From: JBHIYN01 sp041984235
GTDB lineage: Bacteria; Pseudomonadota; Gammaproteobacteria; Ga0077536
Direction: 5' to 3'
Length of the DNA stretch: 64,000 nt
Assembly: GCA_041984235.1 (NCBI GenBank)
Contig: JBHIYN010000016.1
Coordinates: 1 to 64,000 of the forward strand
Numbering within the stretch: position 1 is the stretch's first letter; each line of letters opens with the position of its first letter. The position numbers and the translations under genes were made by a program. The notes below the pieces were generated by a model that did not search any database, was not told where the DNA came from, and saw only the letters and a list, made by a program, of their open reading frames with translations. Positions 18,244 to 27,522 of this stretch are shown here, piece after piece.

Positions 18244-20213
18244 ACAGCAGCCCGCTGGGTCCGCGCGAGGTCGCCTGGGTCGCCGCCACCCTGCTGCTCG
18301 GGCTGGCGCCGCACATGCAGCGCTTCCCGCTGTTCCTGAGTCTCGCCTTCGTCGGCGCCGCGCTGTGGCGCGTGCTCGGCGCGCTGCAACGCCTGCCCCT
18401 GCCCGAGCGCAGCCACCCGGTGCTGTGGATCGGCAAGCAGGTGGTTGCCCTGGCGGCCTTCGTCAGCGTCTACATCGCCTACCACGGGCAGCTCGGGCGC
18501 GAAGCCGGTGTCGAGCTGCTGGCCGCGCTGCTCGGTCTCAAGCTGCTCGAGATGCACAACGCGCGCGACTACTACGTGGTTACTTTCCTGTGCTACTTCC
18601 TGGTCGTCACCAACTTCTTCTACTCGCAGACCATGACCACCGCGCTGTACATGCTCGCGCTGGTGGTACTGGTCACCGCCGTACTGGTGCAGTTCAACAC
18701 CCCGCCCGCCCACCGCAGCACGCGCGGAATGCTGCGCCTGTCGGCGCTGATGACCCTGCAGGCAATGCCGCTGATGCTGGTCGCCTTCGTGCTCTTCCCG
18801 CGCATCCCCGGTCCGCTGTGGGGCCTGCCGCAGGACGCCTTCGACGCCGTCTCCGGTCTCAGCGAGGAGATGCAGATCGGGCACATCGCGCGGCTCGGCC
18901 TGTCCGACAAGATAGCCTTCCGGGTCGAGTTCCACGGCCGCGAACCGCGCGCCCAGGACCTCTACTGGCGCGGCCCGGTGCTGTGGACCAGTGACGGGCG
19001 CACCTGGAACGCCGGCGACCTCGGTGACGGCGCGCCGGGCTCGGTCGAACGCACCGGCGAGCCGTTCAGCTACACCGTGACCCTGGAGCCGCACCGCATG
19101 CGCTGGCTGCTGGCGCTGGAGATGGTGACCGCGGTCGAGGCCGAGGCGCGGCGCACCAGCGACCACCGCCTGGTCACCTCCCGCCGCGTGCGCCGGCGCA
19201 CCAGCTACCGCGCCGAGTCCGTGGTCGACTACCGCATCCGCGACATCAGCACCGAGGAACGCCGCCAGGCACTCGCCCTGCCCGCCGGCTGGCACGAGCG
19301 GGCGCGCGCACTGGCCACGCAATGGGCACGCGAGTCACCGTCCGACGCCGCGGTGGTCAACCGGGCGCTGGCCTTCTTCCGCGACCAGGCCTTCTATTAC
19401 TCGCTGACGCCGCCGCTGCTGCCGAACGACCCGGTCGACCAGTTCCTGTTCGAGACGCGCGAAGGCTTCTGCGAACACTTTGCCAGCGCCTTCGTCGTGC
19501 TGATGCGCGCGGCCGGCATTCCCGCACGCGTGGTCACCGGCTACCAGGGCGGGGAGTACAACACCGTCGGCGACTACATGGTCGTGCGCCAGCGCGACGC
19601 CCACGCCTGGGCCGAGGTCTACGATGCGCAGCGCGGCTGGTACCGCGTGGACCCGACGGCCGCGGTGGCGCCGGAACGTGTCTCGCTCGGCATCGACACC
19701 GTGATGCCGCGCAGCTCGGCACTGTCGGCGATCGACCGCGACGGCATGGCCTCCGCTTTCTGGGCGCGCATGCGCGATTCGCTCGACGCCGTGACCTACG
19801 CCTGGAACCAGTGGGTGCTCGGTTACTCCCCGCAGCAGCAGCAGCGCCTGCTCGAAGACCTCGGCCTCGAGGACTGGGACCGCGGCAACCTCGTCATCGC
19901 CCTGACCCTCGCGCTGACCGTGCTCACGCTGTGCCTCGCCCTGTTGCTGCTAGGGGTCGAGCGGCGGCGCCCCGATCCCGCGCAGCGCGCGTGGCTCGCA
20001 TTCTGCGCCAAGCTTGCACGCATCGGCCTGGCACGCGAGCCGAGCGAGGCGCCGCAGGCCTACGCACGCCGCGTGATGCGCGCGCGGGCGGATCTCGCCG
20101 GCGAGGTCTCACACATCACGCGGCTCTACACGCGGATCCGCTACGGGCGGGTGGCGCTGGCACCCGGACCGCTGATCGCGCGCGTGCGCCGCTTCAGACC
20201 GCGGCGCCGCTGA
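18240..20213 (+). CDS. DUF3488 and transglutaminase-like domain membrane protein (TgpA type)
   Basis: A 657-residue protein resembling Pseudomonas TgpA. N-terminal half (about 8-190): six or so membrane helices of the DUF3488 type. Then a large periplasmic domain with a transglutaminase-like core: Cys411 in REGFCEHFA, His455 in DAHAWAEV and Asp471 in RVDPT form the catalytic triad. A further membrane helix near 555-575 is followed by a cytoplasmic tail. TgpA is reported to be essential in P. aeruginosa; the substrate is unknown. Third gene of the MoxR-DUF58-TgpA operon. Confidence 0.92.
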   Translation: MNSSPLGPREVAWVAATLLLGLAPHMQRFPLFLSLAFVGAALWRVLGALQRLPLPERSHPVLWIGKQVVALAAFVSVYIAYHGQLGREAGVELLAALLGLKLLEMHNARDYYVVTFLCYFLVVTNFFYSQTMTTALYMLALVVLVTAVLVQFNTPPAHRSTRGMLRLSALMTLQAMPLMLVAFVLFPRIPGPLWGLPQDAFDAVSGLSEEMQIGHIARLGLSDKIAFRVEFHGREPRAQDLYWRGPVLWTSDGRTWNAGDLGDGAPGSVERTGEPFSYTVTLEPHRMRWLLALEMVTAVEAEARRTSDHRLVTSRRVRRRTSYRAESVVDYRIRDISTEERRQALALPAGWHERARALATQWARESPSDAAVVNRALAFFRDQAFYYSLTPPLLPNDPVDQFLFETREGFCEHFASAFVVLMRAAGIPARVVTGYQGGEYNTVGDYMVVRQRDAHAWAEVYDAQRGWYRVDPTAAVAPERVSLGIDTVMPRSSALSAIDRDGMASAFWARMRDSLDAVTYAWNQWVLGYSPQQQQRLLEDLGLEDWDRGNLVIALTLALTVLTLCLALLLLGVERRRPDPAQRAWLAFCAKLARIGLAREPSEAPQAYARRVMRARADLAGEVSHITRLYTRIRYGRVALAPGPLIARVRRFRPRRR

Positions 20214-20219
20214 CCGGGC

Positions 20220-20624
20220 TCACCCGGCCGCGGCAGGCGCCGCCTCGCGCGCAGCGCGCACGGTCAGCGCCGCGAGCACCGCGGCGACCAGGAACAGGGC
20301 GGGTACGTCGCCGAGCAGGTTGGCCCGCTCGCTCTCGTCGACCAGCGCCTGCACCAGCATGATGGCGCCGTGCACGATGCTCGACCACACCGTGAACCAG
20401 ATCAGGCTGGCGTGCGCGAGCGGCTCACGGCCGGCACGGAACAGGAAGATGCCGAGCGTCATGTACACGCCCATGATCATCTGCTCGTACTCCGGCTGGC
20501 GCGGCTCCCAGGCCCAGCCGTCGGGCCAGATCCACATCATCATCGCCGGCACGCCGACCACGAAGATGACGCCGAACACGCGTAGCGCCAGGCCGAGCTG
20601 ACGCGCTGCCGCATGGCCTTCCAT
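20220..20624 (-). CDS. Small four-helix membrane protein (possibly DUF6632)
   Basis: A 134-residue integral membrane protein with about four hydrophobic segments (15-35, 55-70, 80-100, 110-125). The motif region PEYEQMIMGVYMTLGIFLFRAGREPLAHASLIWFTVWSSIVHG (in part: ASLIWFTVWSSIVHG) is like small uncharacterised membrane proteins; DUF6632 is my tentative family name. The start is supported by GGGGGAG six bases before the ATG. It converges with the TgpA-like gene, six bases apart. No function can be assigned. Confidence 0.75.
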   Translation of the reverse strand: MEGHAAARQLGLALRVFGVIFVVGVPAMMMWIWPDGWAWEPRQPEYEQMIMGVYMTLGIFLFRAGREPLAHASLIWFTVWSSIVHGAIMLVQALVDESERANLLGDVPALFLVAAVLAALTVRAAREAAPAAAG

Positions 20625-20694
20625 ACCGGCTCCCCCCTCATTCGTTTCGCCACAGCGTGGTCGATGGCGCGAGTGCTTGCAATACGCGGCCCGC

Positions 20695-22437
20695 TCAGGC
20701 CCCGTCCTCGAAGCCGGCGGCATAGAGCCTGGCATAGGCGCCACCCGCGGCAAGCAGCTCGGCGTGGGTACCGCTCTCGACCACGCGGCCGGCTTCCAGC
20801 ACGGCGATGCGATCGGCGGCGACGATGGTCGACAGGCGGTGCGCGACGATGAGGCTGGTGCGGCCGCTGCGCAGCACCTCCAGGGCCTCCTGCACCAGCC
20901 GCTCGGCCTCGTTGTCCAGCGCCGCCGTGGCCTCGTCCAGGATCAGGATGGGCGCGTCCTTGAGCAGCGCGCGGGCGATCGCCACGCGCTGGCGCTGGCC
21001 GCCGGACAGGCGCACGCCGTTCTCGCCGATGAGGGTATCGAGGCCGTCCGGCAGCTCGCGCGCGAAGGCCATCACCTGGGCGCGCGAGGCGGCCTGCTCG
21101 ATGGCCTCACGGCTGGCCTCGCCGGCAGCACCGTAGGCGATGTTGCCGGCAATGGTGTCGTTGAACAGCACCACGTTCTGGCCGACGTAGGCGATGTTGG
21201 CGCGCAGGGCGGCGAGCGCGTAGTCGGTCGCCGCACGGCCGTCGATCAGCACGCGGCCGGCGGACGGCTCGTAGAAGCGCGGCACCAGGTTGACCAGCGT
21301 GGTCTTGCCGCCACCGGAACGACCCACCAGCGCGACGCTCTCGCCGGCGCCGATGTCGAGCGTGACGTCATTGAGCGCCGCACGTTCCTCGTAGTGCACG
21401 CTCACGTGATCGAAACGTATGGCGCCCTGCAGGCGGCCGGGATCGAGACCGCCGTCCGGCTCGGCCGCGGCGTCGGTCAGGGTAAAGACCGATTCGGCCG
21501 CCGCGATGCCACGCTGCAGGAACTCGTTCGCCCCGGCCAGGCGCTTGACCGGCGGCAGGAGCAGGGCGGTGGCGGTCACGAAGGCGATGAAGTCGCCGCG
21601 CGTCATGCCGCCATCGGCCGCCTCGCCGAGCGCGAACACGATCATCACCGCGATGCCGACGGCAACGACGAGCTGGATCACCGGCACCAGCATGGCGCCG
21701 GTGCGCACCACCTTCATGTGGAACTTGCGTGCATCGTTGATGGCGCCGTCGAAGCGCTGCGTCTCGTAGGCATAGCCGTCGAAGACCTTGATCTCGCGCT
21801 GGCCGCGTACCGCCTCCTCGGCGACCTGGTTGATGTCGCCGACGGAGTCCTGCAGGCGCCGGCTCATCGTGCGCATGCGCTTCGAAACCCGCCGCACGAT
21901 CCAGGTGATCGGCGGTGCGAACAGCAGCAGGAAACCGGCCAGGCGCCAGTTCAGCCAGAACAGGTACGCCAGCAGCACCACCACCACGGCCGTGTCCTTG
22001 ACCAGCACCGTCATCACGCGGGTCGCCGCCTGTGCCACCTGGGTGACGTCGAAAGTGAACTTGGAGATCAGCTCGCCCGAGCTGCGCGCGTCGAAGAACG
22101 GCGCCGGCAGGCGCACCAGGGTGGCGAACATCGCCGCACGCAGATCGGTCACCGTGCGCTGCGCGACCCAGTGCAGACTGACGGTGCCGACGTAGCTCAG
22201 CGACCCGCGCAGCACGAACAGCCCGACCAGCAGCAACGGCGTCCAGTGCACGCGCGCGCTGCCGGCGATCTCGAAGTCGCGGTCGATCAGCGGCTTGAGC
22301 AGCGCCGGCAGCATCCACTCGGTCGCCGCCAGCGCCACCATGGCCCCGATGGAGAGCGCGAACACGCGCCAGTGCGGTCTTACAAACCCCAGTAATCTCA
22401 AGTAGATGCGTGTGGCATCGGCGTCGAACAGGCGCAT
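20695..22437 (-). CDS. msbA: Lipid A export ABC transporter, permease/ATPase MsbA
   Basis: A 580-residue half transporter that flips lipid A-core across the inner membrane. Six membrane helices (about 20-320) precede the nucleotide-binding domain with Walker A GRSGGGKTT, the Q-loop VGQNVVLFNDT, signature LSGGQRQRVA and Walker B ILILDEATAALD. Length equals E. coli MsbA (582). The start is the ATG just before LFDADATRIYLRLLGFVRPHW; an in-frame extension upstream lacks family features. lpxK, often adjacent, is not found. It is divergent from the phosphoribulokinase gene. Confidence 0.93.
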   Translation of the reverse strand: MRLFDADATRIYLRLLGFVRPHWRVFALSIGAMVALAATEWMLPALLKPLIDRDFEIAGSARVHWTPLLLVGLFVLRGSLSYVGTVSLHWVAQRTVTDLRAAMFATLVRLPAPFFDARSSGELISKFTFDVTQVAQAATRVMTVLVKDTAVVVVLLAYLFWLNWRLAGFLLLFAPPITWIVRRVSKRMRTMSRRLQDSVGDINQVAEEAVRGQREIKVFDGYAYETQRFDGAINDARKFHMKVVRTGAMLVPVIQLVVAVGIAVMIVFALGEAADGGMTRGDFIAFVTATALLLPPVKRLAGANEFLQRGIAAAESVFTLTDAAAEPDGGLDPGRLQGAIRFDHVSVHYEERAALNDVTLDIGAGESVALVGRSGGGKTTLVNLVPRFYEPSAGRVLIDGRAATDYALAALRANIAYVGQNVVLFNDTIAGNIAYGAAGEASREAIEQAASRAQVMAFARELPDGLDTLIGENGVRLSGGQRQRVAIARALLKDAPILILDEATAALDNEAERLVQEALEVLRSGRTSLIVAHRLSTIVAADRIAVLEAGRVVESGTHAELLAAGGAYARLYAAGFEDGA

Positions 22438-22567
22438 CCGGCTACTATGCACGCCGCGCCCCGGATTTGCATCACCCAGCGCACCCGGCGGCGTTCTGGC
22501 AGCGCCGCCACGGGGCACCTTAGAATGGCCGTTGAGCGCGCGCTCGCGCCGCAGGAACCCGCACCCC

Positions 22568-23461
22568 ATGTCCGAACTGCACCCCATCGTCGCCGTCACC
22601 GGCTCCTCCGGCGCCGGCACCAGCAGCGTCAAGACCGCCTTCGAGCACATCTTCCGCCGCGAGGGTATCGATCCGGCGATCATCGAGGGCGACAGCTTCC
22701 ATCGCTACGATCGTGCCGAGATGGAAGCCGAGGTCGAACGGGCCGCCGCGCGCGGCGAAACCCTCACCCACTTCGGCCCCGACGGCAATCTGCTCGGCGA
22801 GCTGGAGACGCTCTTCCGTACCTACGGCGAGACCGGCGGCGGGCGCCGGCGCTACTACGTGCACACCAACAAGGAGGGCCGGCTGCACGGCGTGAAGCCG
22901 GGGCGCTTCACCGAATGGGCACCGGTACCGGCAGACTCGGACGTGCTCTTCTACGAAGGGCTGCACGGCGGTTTCGTCGGCGACGAGGCGGACATCGCGC
23001 GCCACGTCGACCTGCTCATCGGGGTGGTACCCATCATCAACCTCGAGTGGATCCAGAAGATCAACCGTGACCGCGCCGTGCGCGGCTACTCGGCCGAAAC
23101 CGCCACCCAGATGATCCTGCGCCGCATGCCGGACTACGTGCATTACATCTGCCCGCAGTTCTCGCGTACCGACGTCAATTTCCAGCGCGTGCCCACGGTC
23201 GACACCTCCAACCCCTTCACGCTGGACGAGATCCCGTCCAACGACGAGAGCCAGGTCGTCATCCACATCCGCAACCGGCGCAAGATCGCACCGGACTTCC
23301 GCTACCTGCTCGACCTGCTGCAGGGCTCGTTCATGTCCAAGCCGGACACCCTGGTGGTACCGGCCGGCAAGATGGTGTTCGCGATGGAGCTGTTGCTGAA
23401 CCCGGTCATCGAGCAGATGATGACGCGGCGCGACGCGGCACGTAAACGCAGCGCCGCCTAG
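22568..23461 (+). CDS. Phosphoribulokinase
   Basis: A 297-residue class I (bacterial) phosphoribulokinase, ATP + ribulose 5-phosphate to ribulose 1,5-bisphosphate. The P-loop is GSSGAGTSS (12-20), lacking the usual lysine as in this family; EGDSFHRYDR near 45, the LFYEGLHGG segment and the basic loop IQKINRDRAVRGYS are characteristic. Such proteins occur both in Calvin-cycle autotrophs (CbbP) and as PrkB in heterotrophic gammaproteobacteria; sequence inspection cannot separate them. No RuBisCO or cbb gene is nearby, so the role here is open. Confidence 0.93.
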   Translation: MSELHPIVAVTGSSGAGTSSVKTAFEHIFRREGIDPAIIEGDSFHRYDRAEMEAEVERAAARGETLTHFGPDGNLLGELETLFRTYGETGGGRRRYYVHTNKEGRLHGVKPGRFTEWAPVPADSDVLFYEGLHGGFVGDEADIARHVDLLIGVVPIINLEWIQKINRDRAVRGYSAETATQMILRRMPDYVHYICPQFSRTDVNFQRVPTVDTSNPFTLDEIPSNDESQVVIHIRNRRKIAPDFRYLLDLLQGSFMSKPDTLVVPAGKMVFAMELLLNPVIEQMMTRRDAARKRSAA

Positions 23462-23512
23462 ACGTGCAGCGCGTGCTGCGGCTTGGACCGCAGCAAAGAC
23501 GCGGGGTGTGGG

Positions 23513-23518
23513 TATACT
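23513..23518 (+). promoter_or_regulatory. Candidate -10 box for the ParA-like gene
   Basis: TATACT lies 35 bases before the ATG, followed by an AAGGGG Shine-Dalgarno. The upstream TTGGAC at 23483 is too far (24-base spacer) to be a normal -35, so the promoter is only suggested. Confidence 0.35.
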
Positions 23519-23553
23519 GGGCAGCGCTCGGGGTGGACGCAAGGGGAAATGGT

Positions 23554-24210
23554 ATGCGCTCGATTCTGGTTCTGAACGCGAAGGGCGGCAGCGGCAAGAC
23601 CACCGTCGCCACCAACCTCGCCGGCTACTATGCGAGCGAGGGGGCGAAAGTCGCGCTGGCGGACTTCGACCCGCAGGGCTCGAGCATCGACTGGCTGCGC
23701 CAGCGACCCAAGTCCGTCCCGCGCATCGCCGCGGTCGAGGCCTCGAGCAAGGGCTTCCGCGTGCCGCGCAGCGCCGAGGTCGTGATCATGGACGCGCCCT
23801 CGCGCACCCACGACGAACAGCTCGCCGTGCTGCTGCGCCGGGCGCAGACGGTGGTCGTGCCGGTGGTGCCGTCGCCGGTCGACCTGCGCGCCGCCCAACG
23901 CTTTTTCGGTGAGCTGCGCGAAGTGCGGCCGCGCGTCCTGAACGACGTCAAGATTGCCACCGTCGCCAGCCGCGTGCGCGACGGCGGCCGCACCACCGAC
24001 CAGCTCGAAGACTTCCTGTACGACCTCAGGCTGCCCTCGGGCCGGCGCTTCCCCTTCCTCACCCTGCTCAGGCAGAGTGCCAACTACCTCAAGGCGGCCG
24101 AGCGCGGGGTGTCGATCTTCGAGTTCGCGCCGCTCGCGACGGCGGCCGACCGGGAGTATTGGCAGCCGTTACTCCGCTGGCTCTCATCCCCCCGGTCTTT
24201 GCCCGAGTAG
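23554..24210 (+). CDS. ParA-family ATPase (orphan)
   Basis: A 218-residue deviant Walker A ATPase. The motif KGGSGKTT at 10-17 has the signature first lysine, ADFDPQGSS is the switch region, and VIMDAPSR is Walker B. Members segregate plasmids, chromosomes, or protein clusters such as chemotaxis arrays. There is no parB and no DNA-binding domain, so it is an orphan more like cargo-positioning ParA proteins. The ATG is chosen for its position 5 bases after an AAGGGGAAA ribosome site and directly before the beta strand and P-loop. The phosphoribulokinase gene lies just upstream on the same strand. Confidence 0.88.
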   Translation: MRSILVLNAKGGSGKTTVATNLAGYYASEGAKVALADFDPQGSSIDWLRQRPKSVPRIAAVEASSKGFRVPRSAEVVIMDAPSRTHDEQLAVLLRRAQTVVVPVVPSPVDLRAAQRFFGELREVRPRVLNDVKIATVASRVRDGGRTTDQLEDFLYDLRLPSGRRFPFLTLLRQSANYLKAAERGVSIFEFAPLATAADREYWQPLLRWLSSPRSLPE

Positions 24211-24387
24211 CCGGGGTTTGGGGGGACGGCTGCGGCGTCCTCCTGCGGCGTTGCGCAGCCTTCTGCGGTGCTCACTTACTACCAGTAAGCTGCGCTCCTC
24301 GAAGACTCCGCGCCTTGCAGGCGGACGTCCTCGCTCGCCCCGCGGGTCCGTTATTGCTGTCGGGGTTTGGTGGGAGGGGCGGCTCGC
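24211..24387. other. Intergenic stretch with flanking cggggtttgg repeats and a small hairpin
   Basis: Lies between convergent genes. A direct repeat cggggtttgg occurs at 24212-24221 and 24361-24370, bracketing about 140 bases. Inside is cttact-acc-agtaag (6-bp stem) followed by a C-rich tract. No gene, T-run terminator or known RNA is recognised. The appearance, hairpin within bracketing repeats between convergent genes, resembles a dispersed intergenic repeat, but a second copy is not present in the window. Confidence 0.35.
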
Positions 24388-25611
24388 TCAGGCGGCGGCG
24401 TCGTCCTGCGGGGGTGGCAGGCTGAGGTCGGCGGTGGCGCCGGTGGCGAGCTCGAGGCCGGCCTTGCGGTGTGCGAGGGCGGCACCGGGGTCGCCCATGC
24501 CGTCGGCGATCTCGGCCAGCAGCTGGTGCAGCAGGGGGTTGGGCGGGCCGTGCATCAGGGCTTCGAGCTCGCTGCGCGCCTGGCCCCAGTGGCCGGCGCG
24601 GATGGCGTGGCGCGCGCGCGCCAGGCGCAGCCCGGGATCCTTGCCGTGCGCGCCGGCCCAGTCTTCCAGCTTGCGCAGTTGGCGCTGCGGCGGCTGGCAC
24701 GGGATCTCGCCGTAGAGCGCGACCAGCTCCGAGCTCCACTGCCGTTCAAGGCGTTTGCGCACGAGCTCCTCGGCGGCGTCGAACTGGCGGTAGCGGCACA
24801 GGCCGCGCACGAAGGCCGCCAGCACCTCGGGCGCCGTGCGGGTCTCTTTCGGCAGGGCGTGATAGCGCTCCTCCAGCGCCTGCAGGCCACGATCCTCGGT
24901 CGCCAGCAGACTGACCGCGGCGGAACGCTCCAGCGCGTCGGCATCGGGCGGTTCCAGCACACGGTCGCGCCGCAGGTCGGGCGCCAGCTCGAGCAGCGCC
25001 GCGCTGTCGCCGGTCATGCGGTAGAGCAGCATGCGCAGGCGCAGAACCTGCGGGTTGCCCTGCTCGGTCGCGGCCAGGCGCTCGATCAGCGGCCGCGCCT
25101 CGCTGACCCGCCCGTTGTCGAGCAGCCAGCCGGCGCGCCGGATGCGCGTGGTGACGCGCAGCTCGGGGTCGTTGTCTTCGGCCAGCCGCAGGTAATTGTC
25201 GCGGCGTCCCGCGGCGCCCTGTGCCTGCGCGGCCTCCGCCGCCGCCAGGTAGTGCGCCTCGGCGTGGCTGTCGTCGTCCACCGAGCGCGTGAAGAGCTGC
25301 TCGGCGCGTGCATAGTCACCGGCCGCCATGGCGGCAAGGCCACTGGCCAGCGCGTCGTGCGCGCGCTGGCGGCGGCGCGTCCGCGACCATTCGGCCAGAC
25401 GTCCGCGTACCCCGCCGAGGCCGGCGAGCACGCGCAGCAGCGCGAACAGGACGATGACGCCGATAACCAGCACCAGGGCGAAGAAGGCGAAGGTGGTGCG
25501 CACCACCTTGCCGCCGTAGCCGATGACGATGAAGCCCGGGTCCTGCGCCACGTAGTGCCCGGCAACGACGGCCGCGGCGAGCGCGAGCAGGACGATGACG
25601 AGCGCTTTCAC
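24388..25611 (-). CDS. hemY: Heme biosynthesis-associated TPR protein HemY
   Basis: A 407-residue inner membrane protein. Two N-terminal membrane helices (about 2-22 and 36-58) are followed by tetratricopeptide-like helical repeats. HemY in gammaproteobacteria is encoded with hemCDX and is thought to link heme biosynthesis to the membrane; it is unrelated to the oxidase also called HemY in Bacillus. The GTG start (KALVIVLLALAAAVVAGHY) lies 4 bases after the hemX stop and places the membrane helix at the N-terminus; the longer in-frame start would bury it. Last gene of the hemCDXY operon. Confidence 0.88.
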   Translation of the reverse strand: MKALVIVLLALAAAVVAGHYVAQDPGFIVIGYGGKVVRTTFAFFALVLVIGVIVLFALLRVLAGLGGVRGRLAEWSRTRRRQRAHDALASGLAAMAAGDYARAEQLFTRSVDDDSHAEAHYLAAAEAAQAQGAAGRRDNYLRLAEDNDPELRVTTRIRRAGWLLDNGRVSEARPLIERLAATEQGNPQVLRLRMLLYRMTGDSAALLELAPDLRRDRVLEPPDADALERSAAVSLLATEDRGLQALEERYHALPKETRTAPEVLAAFVRGLCRYRQFDAAEELVRKRLERQWSSELVALYGEIPCQPPQRQLRKLEDWAGAHGKDPGLRLARARHAIRAGHWGQARSELEALMHGPPNPLLHQLLAEIADGMGDPGAALAHRKAGLELATGATADLSLPPPQDDAAA

Positions 25612-25615
25612 GGCT

Positions 25616-26728
25616 TCAGCTTCCGGCCAGCGCCGCGTCGCGCACGGCCGCGCGCTTGGCACGCACCGCGTCCAGGCTGGCGCTGACGGACGGCAGCGGC
25701 GGCGCCAGCTCGAGCGCCAGGCTCTCGGTGAGGCGGCCGCGGATCGCGCGCACCGCCGCGGCCTCCGGATCGTAGTACTTGTCGAGCAGCTCGGTGACGA
25801 GGCGACAGGCGGCGCGGAAATTGTCGGTGTCCCGACGCAGCACGGCGAGGCGCGCGCTGGCCAGCTCCAGGCGCAGGTTCTGCTGCAGGAAGTAGCGCAG
25901 CTCCGGATCGAACAGCACGCCGTCCTGCAGCTCGCCGTCCTTGATCTCGACCAGGCTCCTGAGATCGCTCCACAGCGCCTGCGCCATGCGGCGCCAGTTG
26001 CTGGCCTCGACCTGTTCTTCGCCCATGCGCGAGAACGACATCTCGATGTCGGCGATCGGCCGCGTCGGCAAGCCGTCGACCCGGGTCACGGTCTCCGCGA
26101 GGTAGATCGCGAGTCCTTCGACGTCCGGCTGCGCGACCGCCTCCAGCGCCGCGATGTCGCCGGCGAGCGTCTCGCGCAGCGCGATCAGCTCCGGGTGCTG
26201 CGCGGCCCGCAGCACGTTGTCGGCCGCGACCAGCGCGGCGCGCGCGGTATCGACGTCACCCTCCAGCGCAAGACGCTGACTCGCCGCCATCACCAGGTAC
26301 TCGGCCTCGGCCAGGACCCAGTCCAGTGAGGCGCGGGATTCGCGCGCGTAGAGGCCCTTCACCGCGTCCTCGAGGTCGCCCTGGGCCGATTGCAGCCGCG
26401 CCAGGGCATCCTCCAGCCCGGCGAGCGCGGCATCGACGCGCGCCCCGCCATCGCTCACCGCCAGCAGCCTCGCGGCCTCCTCGTCCAGGCGCGCGGCCAG
26501 GTCCAGGGTCTGGCGATCGGCCGCGGCGACGCGGTCCTCGAGCGCGTCCAGCATCCCGCGATGAACGAACTCGACCCAGTAGTAGCCGGCGCCGGCCACC
26601 ACCACGATCAGAATCAGGAGAATGAACCAGGGTCCGCGTGAGGCCCGCGGGGAAGGCTCCTCGGGCGCCTCCGGCGGCGTTTGCTCGCTCGGGCCCGGGG
26701 CCTCGGGCGACGGGGCGGAATCGGTCAT
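25616..26728 (-). CDS. hemX: HemX (uroporphyrinogen-III C-methyltransferase-like, non-enzymatic)
   Basis: A 370-residue bitopic membrane protein: a Pro/Ser/Glu-rich cytoplasmic N-terminus (1-35), one membrane helix (GPWFILLILIVVVAGAGYYW, about 36-55), then a long helical, partly coiled-coil periplasmic domain. Conserved HemX segments include ARESRASLDWVLAEAEYLVMAASQRL (in part: AEAEYLVMAASQRL) and the NWRRMAQALWSDLRSLVEI region. Despite older annotation no methyltransferase motif is present. Its ATG overlaps the hemD stop (ATGA). Confidence 0.9.
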   Translation of the reverse strand: MTDSAPSPEAPGPSEQTPPEAPEEPSPRASRGPWFILLILIVVVAGAGYYWVEFVHRGMLDALEDRVAAADRQTLDLAARLDEEAARLLAVSDGGARVDAALAGLEDALARLQSAQGDLEDAVKGLYARESRASLDWVLAEAEYLVMAASQRLALEGDVDTARAALVAADNVLRAAQHPELIALRETLAGDIAALEAVAQPDVEGLAIYLAETVTRVDGLPTRPIADIEMSFSRMGEEQVEASNWRRMAQALWSDLRSLVEIKDGELQDGVLFDPELRYFLQQNLRLELASARLAVLRRDTDNFRAACRLVTELLDKYYDPEAAAVRAIRGRLTESLALELAPPLPSVSASLDAVRAKRAAVRDAALAGS

Positions 26729-27507
26729 GTTTCGTCGTCGACCCACTTGATCAGACACTTGATTATGCTGTCGTCCGAGGGATTTTCAACGACCATGGCG
26801 CGATGGGTGAAGCCGAGCGACTCGACTTCCTGTCCGACGCGCGAGCCGACCACCAGCATCTGCATGTCGAACAACTGGTCGATGCCTTCGTCCTCGATTT
26901 TCTCGACCAGGTTGTTGAGCGCCTCCATGCTGGTCGCCAGGCCGATGTCCGGCACGCGCGTGTCGTGCGCGCGCAGCGCCTCGCTGAGTACGACATCCGG
27001 TTTGCGCCGTTCGTAGCATTCACAGTACACGACCTCCGCCCCGCGCCGCTGCAGTGTGCCGGCCAGCAGCTCGCGCCCGCCGACGCCGCGAAAGATCACG
27101 ATGCGCTTGCGCCGGATGGCGTCCTCGGCGAGATCATCCATGCGTAGCAGCCCCTCGGAGCTGAACTCGGTGCGCGGCGCCTGCACGTGATCGATACCAC
27201 GCTCGCGCAGCGCGCCGGCAGTACCCAGGCCGACGGCGAACACCGCCTTGTCCGCCAGCGACAGACCTTCACGCGCGATCAGGTCAAGGCCGAACTCGAC
27301 CGCGTTGCGGCTGATGAAAATGGCCATGTCGAAGCCGTCCAGCAACGACACCACCTTGCGCGCACGGCTGTCGTCGTCGAGGCCGGCGACGATGATCATC
27401 GGCGCGCGAATGGCGGTGCCGCCCTGTTGCTCGATGGCGCGCGCGAGCGGTTCGCACTGCTCCACCGGCCGTGTCACCAACACCGAAATTCCGTCAAGTG
27501 GCTGCAT
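26725..27507 (-). CDS. hemD: Uroporphyrinogen-III synthase
   Basis: A 260-residue enzyme that cyclises hydroxymethylbilane to uroporphyrinogen III with inversion of ring D. The sequence is poorly conserved in the family, but VLVTRPVEQCEPLARAIEQQGG at the N-terminus, DMAIFISRNAVEFGL and GVGGRELLAGTLQRRGAEVVYCECYERRKP (in part: FRGVGGRELLAGTL) are typical. Length is close to E. coli HemD (246). It follows hemC by 15 bases and precedes hemX with a 4-base overlap. Confidence 0.92.
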   Translation of the reverse strand: MQPLDGISVLVTRPVEQCEPLARAIEQQGGTAIRAPMIIVAGLDDDSRARKVVSLLDGFDMAIFISRNAVEFGLDLIAREGLSLADKAVFAVGLGTAGALRERGIDHVQAPRTEFSSEGLLRMDDLAEDAIRRKRIVIFRGVGGRELLAGTLQRRGAEVVYCECYERRKPDVVLSEALRAHDTRVPDIGLATSMEALNNLVEKIEDEGIDQLFDMQMLVVGSRVGQEVESLGFTHRAMVVENPSDDSIIKCLIKWVDDET

Positions 27508-27522
27508 GCCCGCTCGCTACGT

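Noticed and set aside
22568..23461. Proof of carbon fixation by the Calvin cycle
   Set aside because: Phosphoribulokinase homologues occur in non-autotrophic gammaproteobacteria and no RuBisCO or cbb gene is in the window.
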